From: Hallerella succinigenes
GTDB lineage: Bacteria; Fibrobacterota; Fibrobacteria; Fibrobacterales; Fibrobacteraceae
Length of the DNA stretch: 64,000 nt
NCBI RefSeq assembly: GCF_002797675.1
Contig: NZ_PGEX01000001.1
Span: forward strand, 744,001-808,000
Reading direction: 5' to 3'
Program-made: the position numbers and the translations under genes
The notes under the pieces: model-generated
Told to the model about the DNA's origin: nothing
Seen by the model: the letters and a program-made list of their open reading frames with translations, nothing else
Database searches by the model: none
Shown here: positions 27,301 through 34,084 of the stretch, piece after piece
How the letters are laid out: every line of letters begins with the position of its first letter
How positions within the stretch are numbered: position 1 is the first letter of the stretch

Positions 27301-28830
27301 AAAGTACCAGTAAAGCAACTGCGGTTTTTCGGAGAGAACGGCAAGAGGCTGGTCAGCGCCCATTGAACCGATCGGTTCCACGCCATTCGAAGCCATGGAA
27401 TTCAAAATGAAGTCCATATCTTCACGGGTGTAGCCAAAAAGCTTCTGACGCTTCATCAAAGTTTCTTCATTCACAGCAACTTCGCCGACTGCGTTGAAGA
27501 AGCCGTGGATGTCGATGTGGTTTTCCTTGACCCAGCGGCGATACGGTTCCTTGCGGGCAAAGCGAGTCTTTACTGCCTTATCCTTGTAGAAACGACCCGT
27601 CTTGAGGTTAATGAGGAGCATCTGACCTGGACGGAGAGAGCCCTTTTCCGCCACGTCTTCCGGAGCAATGTCCAAGACGCCCGATTCCGAAGCGAACACC
27701 ATGAAGTTGTTCTTCAAAATCGTATAACGTGCCGGACGGAGACCGTTTCTGTCGAGAGTTGCACCGACCCATTCGCCATCGGTAAAGGCGACGGCTGCCG
27801 GGCCATCCCACGGTTCCATGATACCGGCATGGTATTCAAAGAAGCCCCGCACATCTGGGCCCATCGCATGCTTTTTGCCCCAAGCCTGCGGCATGAGCAT
27901 CATCATCGAATGACCGACTTCACGACCGCCGAGAGTCAAAAGTTCAAGGACATTATCCAAGTTGCCCGAGTCGCTCGAACCCTTTTCGAGAATCGGCATG
28001 AGCTTCTTGATATCGCTTCCGAAAAGCGGCGATTCCAAATTCTTTTCACGAGCCTTCATCCAGTTGCGGTTACCGCGGATCGTGTTGATTTCACCGTTGT
28101 GCGCCATGTAGCGGAACGGCTGGGCAAGCGGCCAGCTCGGGAAGGTATTCGTGGAATAGCGCTGATGCACAACAGCAACGGCACTTTCAAAATTTTCATC
28201 GTTCAGGTCCGGATAAAAGACCGGAACCTGCGGGCCTGTCATCATGCCCTTGTAAACGATGGTGCGGGCAGAAAGGCTTGCCACGTAGAAACCGTCGGCG
28301 CCATCAGCTTCGAGACCCGATTCATGTTCTGCGCGCTTGCGGATCACGAGAAGAGCGCGTTCCAAAGATTCGCCCGTCAAATCCTTTGTGGACTGCAAGA
28401 AGATCTGAGCGATGAACGGCATTTCTGCGCGGGCAGATTCTCCGATTGAAGAAGCCACCACTGGAACGTCTCGGCTTTCGAGAACTTCGAAATTTTCTTC
28501 CTTCGCAATCTTTTCGATGAGAGCCATTACATCGCTGCGCTTCTTTTCGTTCTGTGGAAGGAAGAGCATACCGACACCGTAATGGCCGAGTTCCGGAAGA
28601 TTCATCTTCAAAGATTTCTTAAAAAAGTTATCCGGAATCTGGACGAGCAAACCGGCACCGTCACCGGTATTGACGTCTGCACCCGTAGCACCTCTGTGGA
28701 GGAGGTTGCAGAGTACCTTCACGCCTTTCTCAACGATTCCGTGTTCTCGATTGCCATTCATGTTCAGGACAAAACCGACACCACACGCGTCGTGTTCGTT
28801 CTGCGGGTTGTATAGACCTTGAGCCTTCAT
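24346..28830 (-). CDS. gltB: glutamate synthase large subunit
   Basis: A 1494-residue enzyme that makes two glutamates from glutamine and 2-oxoglutarate. The amidotransferase nucleophile is Cys16 in NEHDACGVGFVLN; because family members are cleaved just before this Cys, the first 15 residues are a probable propeptide. The central FMN domain has SGYDGGTGASP, with the 3Fe-4S cysteines in CVMMRQCHSNTCPVG. The C-terminal beta-helix domain has repeated G-x-x-G turns (GGRVVVLGPTGINFGAGMSG). GAAGGAGAC precedes the ATG. Together with gltD it assimilates ammonium via the GS-GOGAT cycle; glnA is not in the window. The preceding 540 bases hold a dyad that could be an activator site. Confidence 0.96.
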   Translation of the reverse strand: MKAQGLYNPQNEHDACGVGFVLNMNGNREHGIVEKGVKVLCNLLHRGATGADVNTGDGAGLLVQIPDNFFKKSLKMNLPELGHYGVGMLFLPQNEKKRSDVMALIEKIAKEENFEVLESRDVPVVASSIGESARAEMPFIAQIFLQSTKDLTGESLERALLVIRKRAEHESGLEADGADGFYVASLSARTIVYKGMMTGPQVPVFYPDLNDENFESAVAVVHQRYSTNTFPSWPLAQPFRYMAHNGEINTIRGNRNWMKAREKNLESPLFGSDIKKLMPILEKGSSDSGNLDNVLELLTLGGREVGHSMMMLMPQAWGKKHAMGPDVRGFFEYHAGIMEPWDGPAAVAFTDGEWVGATLDRNGLRPARYTILKNNFMVFASESGVLDIAPEDVAEKGSLRPGQMLLINLKTGRFYKDKAVKTRFARKEPYRRWVKENHIDIHGFFNAVGEVAVNEETLMKRQKLFGYTREDMDFILNSMASNGVEPIGSMGADQPLAVLSEKPQLLYWYFKQLFAQVTNPPIDPIREELVMSLMTFLGIHDNFLAEEPSQARLLKFRYPVLSNEDLGRLRSLSQQDFKSATVQMGFPVLSDSLSAGKLLEQALTDLCKKAEEEVRHGNKIIILSDKDLPDEFAPIPAILAVSAVNQHLSRVGIRTSCGLILETGEAREVMHVASLLGFGATAINPYLAFESIAHMSRSQELDKPLGVTEAVEHYIDAMNKGLKKIMSRMGISTLRSYRNAQVFEIVGIAKDVVDKYFTGTASRVGGVGMEEIAKEVLMRWRAAIESHSPILPPGGEYRLRKDGERHLWTPAAIADLQIAVRTGNQKRYDSYAERINNQLKYQSTLRGLFTFKKTVAIPLDEVEPASEIMKRFVTGAMSYGAISNEAHESIAIAMNRIGARSNSGEGGEDPARYIPLPNGDSLSSATKQVASGRFGVTDEYLVNASELQIKIAQGAKPGEGGQLPGHKVSEQIARVRHSTPDVTLISPPPHHDIYSIEDIAQLIFDLRNANDKARISVKLVSEVGVGTVAAGVAKARADMILISGYDGGTGASPVSSVKHAGVPWELGLSEAQTTLVLNKLRSRVRLQVDGQMKTGRDVVIGALLGAEEFGFATAILVVLGCVMMRQCHSNTCPVGVATQDPELRKRFKGTPEHIIQYLTFVAEEVRHYMAQLGFRTFNEMIGRSDLLEMNKAIDFWKAQGLDYSGILYRASEKSDEVRCTMRQETGLEGVFDYEVLKTVESSIETKQPVTLNLPIHNTNRTFGTIISSRIAKKYGYAGLPDDTITIHLKGSAGQSLGAFAAHGLTIDLEGEANDYIGKGLSGAKIIVRPPKESTFAPEDNVIGGNVILYGATSGEVYLNGRVGERFGIRNSGALAVVEGVGDHGCEYMTGGRVVVLGPTGINFGAGMSGGIAYVYDEDGRFDSVCNTEMIDLDPLNEEDETELKQLIENHAKYTGSPKAKRILANWDLERELFVKVFPMEYRRALSNMKNQNRG

Positions 28831-29122
28831 ATGTCTCCTTCGTCATCAAAGTGGCTACATCGCCACCTCAATCGTACAGGAAAAAATTATTCGCTCAAAG
28901 ATTTCGGGTAAAGGGTTTTGGAAATTTTCAACCGACAAAAATGTAACACAAGTATCAGAATGTTACAAAAATGTTGTTTCATTTTTGGAAAAATTTTTGC
29001 GTGCTTTTTAAACAAAATCGGCGAAATTAATATCAAAATCGCCAATTTTTAAGCATAGAATTATAGGTAATAGTCTTTTTTGTCGAATACAACAGTCCCC
29101 CCCAAAAAAATTTGTCGACTTC
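28831..29122 (-). promoter_or_regulatory. gltB upstream region with dyad and leader hairpin
   Basis: No gene is seen here. Two structures stand out: a perfect 7-bp dyad TGTAACA-N12-TGTTACA at 28942-28967, about 110-135 bases before gltB, and a hairpin GTGGC-N6-GCCAC at 28851-28866 in the presumed leader. I could not find a convincing sigma-54 -24/-12 pair (TGGCAC-N5-TTGC). An operator or enhancer role of the dyad is inference. Confidence 0.4.
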
Positions 29123-29260
29123 TCAGTACACGAATTTCGCAATCAAAAATCCGACTCTTGTCGACACAATCACGCTCGTCAAAACGCCCAAAAGAACCGG
29201 GCCTTCAATGCCCAGACTACAAGCCAGCGGAAGCACCGAAACGACCAAATTTACCCCATT
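29123..29260 (-). pseudogene. possible 3' remnant of a membrane protein gene
   Basis: Reading from 29260 to a stop at 29123 gives 45 mostly hydrophobic residues (for example VNLVVSVLPLACSLGIEG and LLGVLTSVIVSTRVGFLIAK), which would form one or two membrane helices ending FVY. There is no start codon; the frame is closed upstream by TGA. It reads like the surviving C-terminus of a permease. The family is not recognised, and it may be chance. Confidence 0.35.
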
Positions 29261-29369
29261 TCAATCGACTCTTATTTTTGAAAAAGGAAAAGGCTTTTCT
29301 TGCATTCCCTACAAGCCCCTCTAGAATTGATGCTTGTAAGCCACGAAATCGCCGTCAAAGGTCGCATCG

Positions 29370-29945
29370 TTAGTGGCGAATATATGGCTTAATATAAGAC
29401 ATAAATTCCGCGCGCGTCTTTTCGTCGGTCTTAAAACGCCCCAAAAGTTGCGTCGTGACCATCGATGCGCCCGGTTTTTTGACGCCACGCATGGTCATGC
29501 ACATGTGGCTCGCTTCGAGAACGACCGCAACGCCTCTCGGTTGCAGGACCTTCTGGATGAGTTCCGCTATCTGGCGCGTCATCCGTTCCTGAATCTGCGG
29601 AAAGCGCGCATAGAATTCAACGACACGAGGAATCTTGGAAAGGCCGACCACGCAATCGCCAGGGATATACGCCACGTGGGCGCAACCCGTAAACGGCAAA
29701 AAGTGGTGTTCGCACATGCTTGCAAATTCGATGTTCGGCACGACGATCATTTCGTCGTATTTTTCATGGAAACGGGTCTTGAGAATATCTTCCGCCTTGG
29801 TGTCGCCGGAAAGACCCGTCATGAGCTCTTGATACATCTTCGCGACACGCTTCGGAGTATCAATGAGACCTTCACGGTGAATGTCTTCGCCCATACCTTC
29901 CAAAATCATGCGGAAGCCGTCTTCCATCATCTTTAGATTCATCAT
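29370..29945 (-). CDS. folE: GTP cyclohydrolase I
   Basis: A 191-residue enzyme that converts GTP to dihydroneopterin triphosphate, the entry to folate and to queuosine/7-deazaguanine synthesis. The zinc-site and catalytic motifs are present: [40 protein letters not shown] and [15 protein letters not shown]. Length is normal for the homodecamer type. A second folate gene is absent nearby, but queD lies 2.2 kb away on the same strand, separated by insertion elements, so the two may once have been an operon for queuosine precursor synthesis. Confidence 0.95.
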   Translation of the reverse strand: MMNLKMMEDGFRMILEGMGEDIHREGLIDTPKRVAKMYQELMTGLSGDTKAEDILKTRFHEKYDEMIVVPNIEFASMCEHHFLPFTGCAHVAYIPGDCVVGLSKIPRVVEFYARFPQIQERMTRQIAELIQKVLQPRGVAVVLEASHMCMTMRGVKKPGASMVTTQLLGRFKTDEKTRAEFMSYIKPYIRH

Positions 29946-30087
29946 GCGGAGAAAGATAACAAAAACAAACCCCTTGTGATATTTCTAAAAATAAATTGAC
30001 CTATTGCCCCAATATATAGTCGTCCCTTAAAATCCCGCCCAGCCCGCATAACTATTGGGAAAAACTGATTTCTACCCTGTGAAAATA

Positions 30088-30125
30088 TTGCAAGGTTTTC
30101 TAAAATATGATTGAAAACCTTGCAA
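30088..30125 (+). terminator. hairpin shielding the IS5-like transposase start
   Basis: A 13-bp perfect stem TTGCAAGGTTTTC / GAAAACCTTGCAA with a 12-base loop, then TTTTTT running into the transposase ATG at 30132. It has the form of a terminator and would also hide the start in an RNA from outside, a known protective device of insertion sequences. Confidence 0.7.
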
Positions 30126-30131
30126 TTTTTT

Positions 30132-31484
30132 ATGTACAGACCGCCAAAATCCCACGCACAGACAAGCCTTTTCTGTTCCCTTGAGGAGCAGTTGAACCAC
30201 AAGCATTCCCTCTACGTTCTCGCGAACAAGATTGACTGGAACAAGTTCGAGACCGAGTTTTCGAAACGGTTTGACGACAAAATGGGTGCGCCGAACAAGC
30301 CGATCCGTCTCATGACCGGGCTCATCATCCTGAAGCACATCCGCAACGTATCGGACGAGTCCGTCGTGGAGCAGTTTCAGGAAAACGCCTATTACCAGTA
30401 TTTTTGCGGAGAACGGTTCTTCTCGACGGAGCAACCCTGCGACCCGAGCGAACTTGTTCACTTCCGGCACATGATTGGCGAAGCGGGCATGGACATGATC
30501 CTCAAGGAAAGTATCCTCGTCAACGATGACCACGATAAACAAGGACCGACAGGATGCGGCACGGTCTTTCTTGACACGACCGTGCAGGAAAAGAACATCA
30601 CGTTCCCTACAGACGCCAAACTTGCGAACAAGATAATAGAACAGGTACAGAGGATCGTGGAAGAGCATGATCTTCCGCAAAGACAGTCCTACAAGAGAAC
30701 CTTGAAGAAGGTCCATCGTGACCAGCGTTTCCGCAATCACCCGAAGAACGGCAAGAAGGCTCACAAGGCAGATCGCAGGCTGAAGACAATCGCGGGACGG
30801 CTCGTCCGTGAATTAGAGCGAAATCTCGCCAGCAAGAACTTGTTGAACACGTACAAAGAAAAAATCGAGCTTTTCAAAAAAGTTCTGGCACAGAAGAAAT
30901 GCGACAAGGACAAGGTCTATTCGCTTCACGAACCCGAAGTAAAATGCATCGGCAAGGGCAAGGAACACAAGAAATACGAGTTCGGCAACAAGGTGTCAAT
31001 CGCCCGGAGCTACAGCGGCATCATTGTCGGCGCGGTCTCGTTCCGGGACGAGTATGACGGACATACGATAGACGATACGCTTGACCATGTTGAACAAATG
31101 CTTGGATTCAGGCCGAGCCAGGCCGCATGCGACCGAGGCTACCGCGGACAAAAGGAATCCGGAACGACAAAGATCGTGATACCGGACGTCCCGAAGAAAA
31201 ACGCGACTTACTACCAGAAGGAAAAGGCTCACAAGCTTTTTTGCAAGAGGGCAGGCATCGAGCCTATCAACGGCCACCTGAAAAGCGACCACCGTATGGG
31301 TAGAAATTTCTACAAGGGAATCTTTGGCGACATGCTCAATGCAAAGCTTGCAGCAGCGGCGTTCAACTTCAAGAGGGCCATGAGGCGCTTTTTTGTCCTG
31401 TTGGAATGGCTATACTGTTGCTTCCTTTGCCGGGAAGGGGTGAATAAAAACGGCGAACCTCCTTATCCTGCGCTCGCGAAGTGA
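30132..31484 (+). CDS. IS5-like transposase
   Basis: A 450-residue DDE transposase. N-terminal DUF772-type region (MGAPNKPIRLMTGLIILKH, then DESVVEQFQENAYYQYFCG). Catalytic residues are apparent in TVFLDTTVQEKNITFPTDAK (first Asp), AACDRGYRGQ (second Asp) and KRAGIEPINGHLKSDHRMGR (Glu). The middle is rich in Lys/Arg. The start is put at the ATG at 30132 since the seven upstream codons lie within the hairpin. It appears intact. Confidence 0.88.
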   Translation: MYRPPKSHAQTSLFCSLEEQLNHKHSLYVLANKIDWNKFETEFSKRFDDKMGAPNKPIRLMTGLIILKHIRNVSDESVVEQFQENAYYQYFCGERFFSTEQPCDPSELVHFRHMIGEAGMDMILKESILVNDDHDKQGPTGCGTVFLDTTVQEKNITFPTDAKLANKIIEQVQRIVEEHDLPQRQSYKRTLKKVHRDQRFRNHPKNGKKAHKADRRLKTIAGRLVRELERNLASKNLLNTYKEKIELFKKVLAQKKCDKDKVYSLHEPEVKCIGKGKEHKKYEFGNKVSIARSYSGIIVGAVSFRDEYDGHTIDDTLDHVEQMLGFRPSQAACDRGYRGQKESGTTKIVIPDVPKKNATYYQKEKAHKLFCKRAGIEPINGHLKSDHRMGRNFYKGIFGDMLNAKLAAAAFNFKRAMRRFFVLLEWLYCCFLCREGVNKNGEPPYPALAK

Positions 31485-31559
31485 CTTTTTAAGGGTCAAC
31501 TATATACATTTCGGATAGGATTTTAGCAACAAGAAGGTAAAATGATTTCAGAAGGATTG

Positions 31560-31919
31560 TTGACAGCCCCTCCTATTGCGCGGCCCCGACTGGTCGGCAA
31601 CTCCTCGACCATCCGCGAATTCGGGAAATCGTTCAGGTATTTCGCTGAAGTCAACTTCGAAATGGATTTGTTGTCTCCAAAGATCGACGCTCTCCTGTTT
31701 GCGTTGGCGTCCCCAGCGTGCTCCGCTTTGGTACAAGCTCATTCGCAGATGCGGCATCTTGTTCACGAATGTCAGCGCGGATGCGTCCACGCGTTAAACG
31801 ACTTCCTGTAACGTTCTCCGCCAGATTCCGTGCTGATCTTGAGGACTTCGTCCCTGTCGAGGTACTTGCAGAGTTGCGCGAAGACCGGCTGTCCGGTAAA
31901 AAATGTACTTTTGACCATA
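31560..31919 (-). pseudogene. IS4-like (DUF4372-type) transposase remnant
   Basis: From an ATG at 31919 the minus strand reads VKSTFFTGQPVFAQLCKYLD, then STESGGERYRKSFNAWTH before a stop. In shifted frames, ELVPKRSTL and GDANANRRASIFG follow. These match the first 110 or so residues of IS4-group transposases carrying a DUF4372 N-terminus. The coding frame is broken at least twice and the catalytic part is missing; the remainder up to the IS5-like end is not recognisable. GTGTCCGGTAAAAATATAGC, read on the minus strand from about 32028, may be its old terminal repeat. Confidence 0.7.
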
Positions 31920-31964
31920 GCGTTTTGTTTTTGTTTGTTTTGTGGTAATTACAAAGTAAAAACA

Positions 31965-32002
31965 AAACGGGCAGGTTCTTCGTCTGAGGAACCTGCCATT
32001 TT
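31965..32002. terminator. hairpin upstream of the IS4-like remnant
   Basis: Stem GGCAGGTTC (31970-31978) with GAACCTGCC (31989-31997); T-rich runs follow on both strands. Directly before the remnant start, so it probably shielded that element from outside transcription. Now it could terminate queD transcripts. Confidence 0.65.
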
Positions 32003-32115
32003 TATTTTTGGCTATATTTTTACCGGACACGAATAATTTTTTCAACTAAGGAACCGCGCTTTTACTGTCAAAAAATTTCCGACCGCCTTAGTTGCGATAA
32101 GCAGCAAAACGTAAT

Positions 32116-32685
32116 TTACGCCTTTTCCTTGTATCCGCACTTAGGACAAACGCCATTTTCGTTCAGGGCAATTCCGCAGAGAGGGCAGCGCTTGACCGTG
32201 CCTGCAACAGGGAATTCCTGGGAAGCGGCATTCACTCCGCTGGTGAAGGTGATCTTTGCAATGTTCAGCTTCGTTTTCAGAAGGTCATAGACAATCTTGA
32301 TCATGCCTTCCACCGTCATGGTCTCCTTCGTCACCACCAGGCGGCAATCCGGGTAAGCCGTAGCAAGATCCGTCTTGAATGCAGGCCCCTTCATCTTGTT
32401 TTGCGGGTGGCCGTTTTTGATGCCCTGCTTTTCGTAAACGTCCAGAATCGCGGGGAGCAGCGGATCGTCTTCTCGCAAAATAAGGGCGTGGTCGAAATTC
32501 CGCAGAATATCCCAGGCCGTCTTCTGGATTTCGTTGCAGGGAAACACCATGTTCACCCCCGCGTCGATGGAATCCTCCACTTCGATGGTCAGGACTCCCG
32601 TGTGGCCGTGAAGGTACTGGGCCTCTCCCTTGAAACCGTAGAAACGGTGGGCGTACTGCAGGCTGAATGTTGTATAACTTCTCAT
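32116..32685 (-). CDS. queD: QueD/6-pyruvoyl-tetrahydropterin-synthase-like, zinc-ribbon tail
   Basis: A 189-residue protein of the T-fold family that makes 6-carboxytetrahydropterin from dihydroneopterin triphosphate in queuosine synthesis. Zinc ligands H13, H26 and H28 (YAHRFYG, YLHGHTG) and the catalytic-type Cys in MVFPCNEIQK with NFDHALIL are visible. The last 23 residues add a CxxC-N9-CxxC zinc ribbon (CPLCGIALNENGVCPKCG), not part of ordinary QueD. AAGGAGG precedes the ATG, with a hairpin GTTCGC/GCGAAC just upstream. FolE, which makes the substrate, is encoded 2.2 kb upstream of the stop side. The exact reaction is inferred from family. Confidence 0.85.
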   Translation of the reverse strand: MRSYTTFSLQYAHRFYGFKGEAQYLHGHTGVLTIEVEDSIDAGVNMVFPCNEIQKTAWDILRNFDHALILREDDPLLPAILDVYEKQGIKNGHPQNKMKGPAFKTDLATAYPDCRLVVTKETMTVEGMIKIVYDLLKTKLNIAKITFTSGVNAASQEFPVAGTVKRCPLCGIALNENGVCPKCGYKEKA

Positions 32686-32836
32686 ATTGCCTCCTTGTTC
32701 GCATGGCGAACGCTGATAGTTCTATAAAGTGGCCGGTTTTTTCCGACAGAAAAAGCCGGTTTCTTCATTGAACTTTTTCCTTATGCGACCGACTTCAGGG
32801 CCACATGGTTAAAATATATCTCCGAGGGTGCGGTTG

Positions 32837-33139
32837 TCAAGAGATGAGTTCCTGCGAGCGGCCCTTGCCATCCATCGACAGCGAGTTCGACAGCCTCGAG
32901 GCAAGCATCCGGCGGCTGTACCAGTCGATAACCGCGGTCAGGTACACGAACCCGTGCTTGAGCCGGATGTAGGTAATGTCGGTACTCCACACCTGGCTCA
33001 CGTGCGTAACCTTCACGCCCCGAAGCAGGTAGGGAAACTTACGGAGCATCGCATTGGGCATGGTCGTGCGGGTGCGCTTGGATGTTTCGGAGATGCTTTC
33101 GCGGCTGCCGACCGGCTTAAATCGCAAGAAATTCAACCA
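32837..33139 (-). pseudogene. IS3 OrfB fragment with internal deletion
   Basis: Reads PYLLRGVKVTH, QVWSTDITYIRL and HGFVYLTAVIDWYSRRMLA, the first catalytic Asp block of an IS3 OrfB. It then jumps from RLSNSL straight to SMDGKGR, a motif that belongs about 60 residues later near the catalytic Glu, and ends. The N-terminal third and both remaining catalytic blocks are lost. It abuts the asparaginase stop. It differs in sequence from the intact IS3 at 19.9 kb and is of another subgroup. Confidence 0.8.
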
Positions 33140-34084
33140 TCAAACAATCGGACGCTTAAAAAACTGTCGGATTTTTTCTATGTCGCGAGTCACCGTCAAA
33201 GAGAGCATCAGTAAAATGCGCGCCTTTTGCGGGTTCAAAGAACCTGCCGCTATGAAGCCGAATTTTAAATCTTCGACTTCACCGCCTTCCGTGTAAACGC
33301 CGCCGTAAGGACACCGTGTAGAACGCACCATCAAAATTCCCTGCTTTACCGCTTTTTCAGCCAGCTGTTGCACAGCGCCATAAAGGTTTCCCCCGCCAAC
33401 GCCCGCAAGCACAATGCCGTCGTAATGAGCATCGATAAATGCCTGTATCGGGAGCGTAGAAGCTCCGCCGTAGCCGTAAACGATTCCCACGCGCGGAAGT
33501 TTCAAAAGTTTTCGCACGTCAAATCCTGCGCTTAAACCGTGTGGCACGCGAAAGTCCGTTTTTACCGCATCCAAAGCGTCGAGCGCGTGGCTGTCTTTTT
33601 TAAAAGCTTCGCTCGCTTCAAAAATTTTTTGACCGAGGCAAAGCAAAACTTCGCGACCCGCATTCGTTGCGCTTACCGCCGACTTCACTGCCACAAGCAA
33701 ATTCGCAGGGCCATCCGCATCCACGGCATCCGAAGGGCGCATGGATCCGACAAGGACAATCGGCTTTGGGCTGTGCACGGTCAGATTCAAAAAGAACGCG
33801 GTTTCTTCCATCGTATCGGTGCCGTGAGTGATTACCACACCGTCCACGTCTTCTAACGCGAGAACTTCATCCACGCGTTTAGAAAGCGCAAGCCAAATGG
33901 ATTCATCCATATCTTGCGAACCGATATTGCAAAACTGCTCATATTCAAGCGAAGCAATTTCTTTTAAACCGGAAACAGCTGCAAGAATATCTTCGATCGA
34001 AGTTTTCCCCGCTTCGTAGCCGTTCCCCGACGATTTTCCGGCGATCGTTCCGCCCGTCGCAATGATTCGGATTTTAGACGCCAT
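33140..34084 (-). CDS. L-asparaginase, cytoplasmic
   Basis: A 314-residue asparaginase that hydrolyses asparagine to aspartate and ammonia. The two catalytic Thr motifs are seen: IIATGGTIAGKSS near the start and ITHGTDTMEETAFF, with the Ser/Asp/Lys support in GSMRPSDAVDADGP. The sequence is of the type II fold but has no signal peptide, so it acts in the cytoplasm. The last residues (RQFFKRPIV) run straight into the IS3 fragment, so the native C-terminus may have been altered slightly. The ATG directly follows the argA stop. Confidence 0.93.
   Translation of the reverse strand: MASKIRIIATGGTIAGKSSGNGYEAGKTSIEDILAAVSGLKEIASLEYEQFCNIGSQDMDESIWLALSKRVDEVLALEDVDGVVITHGTDTMEETAFFLNLTVHSPKPIVLVGSMRPSDAVDADGPANLLVAVKSAVSATNAGREVLLCLGQKIFEASEAFKKDSHALDALDAVKTDFRVPHGLSAGFDVRKLLKLPRVGIVYGYGGASTLPIQAFIDAHYDGIVLAGVGGGNLYGAVQQLAEKAVKQGILMVRSTRCPYGGVYTEGGEVEDLKFGFIAAGSLNPQKARILLMLSLTVTRDIEKIRQFFKRPIV

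Larger units (their letters stand above)
30013..31506 (+). mobile_element. complete IS5-like insertion sequence
   Basis: About 1.49 kb bounded by TATATAGTCGTCCCTTAAAA (30013-30032) and the reverse complement of 31487-31506, TATATAGTTGACCCTTAAAA (18 of 20 identical). It carries one full transposase gene. The outer TATATA may partly be target sequence, since it is a palindrome at both ends. The element separates folE from queD. Confidence 0.85.

Noticed and set aside
28831-29000. Sigma-54 promoter before gltB
   Set aside because: No TGGCAC-N5-TTGC pair with correct spacing was found by eye on the minus strand.
29080-29373. 97-codon plus-strand frame
   Set aside because: Low-complexity Arg/Lys/Pro-rich sequence opposite a hydrophobic minus-strand frame; no ribosome site.
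32686-32780. preQ1 riboswitch before queD
   Set aside because: There are hairpins (one GTTCGC/GCGAAC before the ribosome site), but the preQ1 consensus and A-rich tail are missing.
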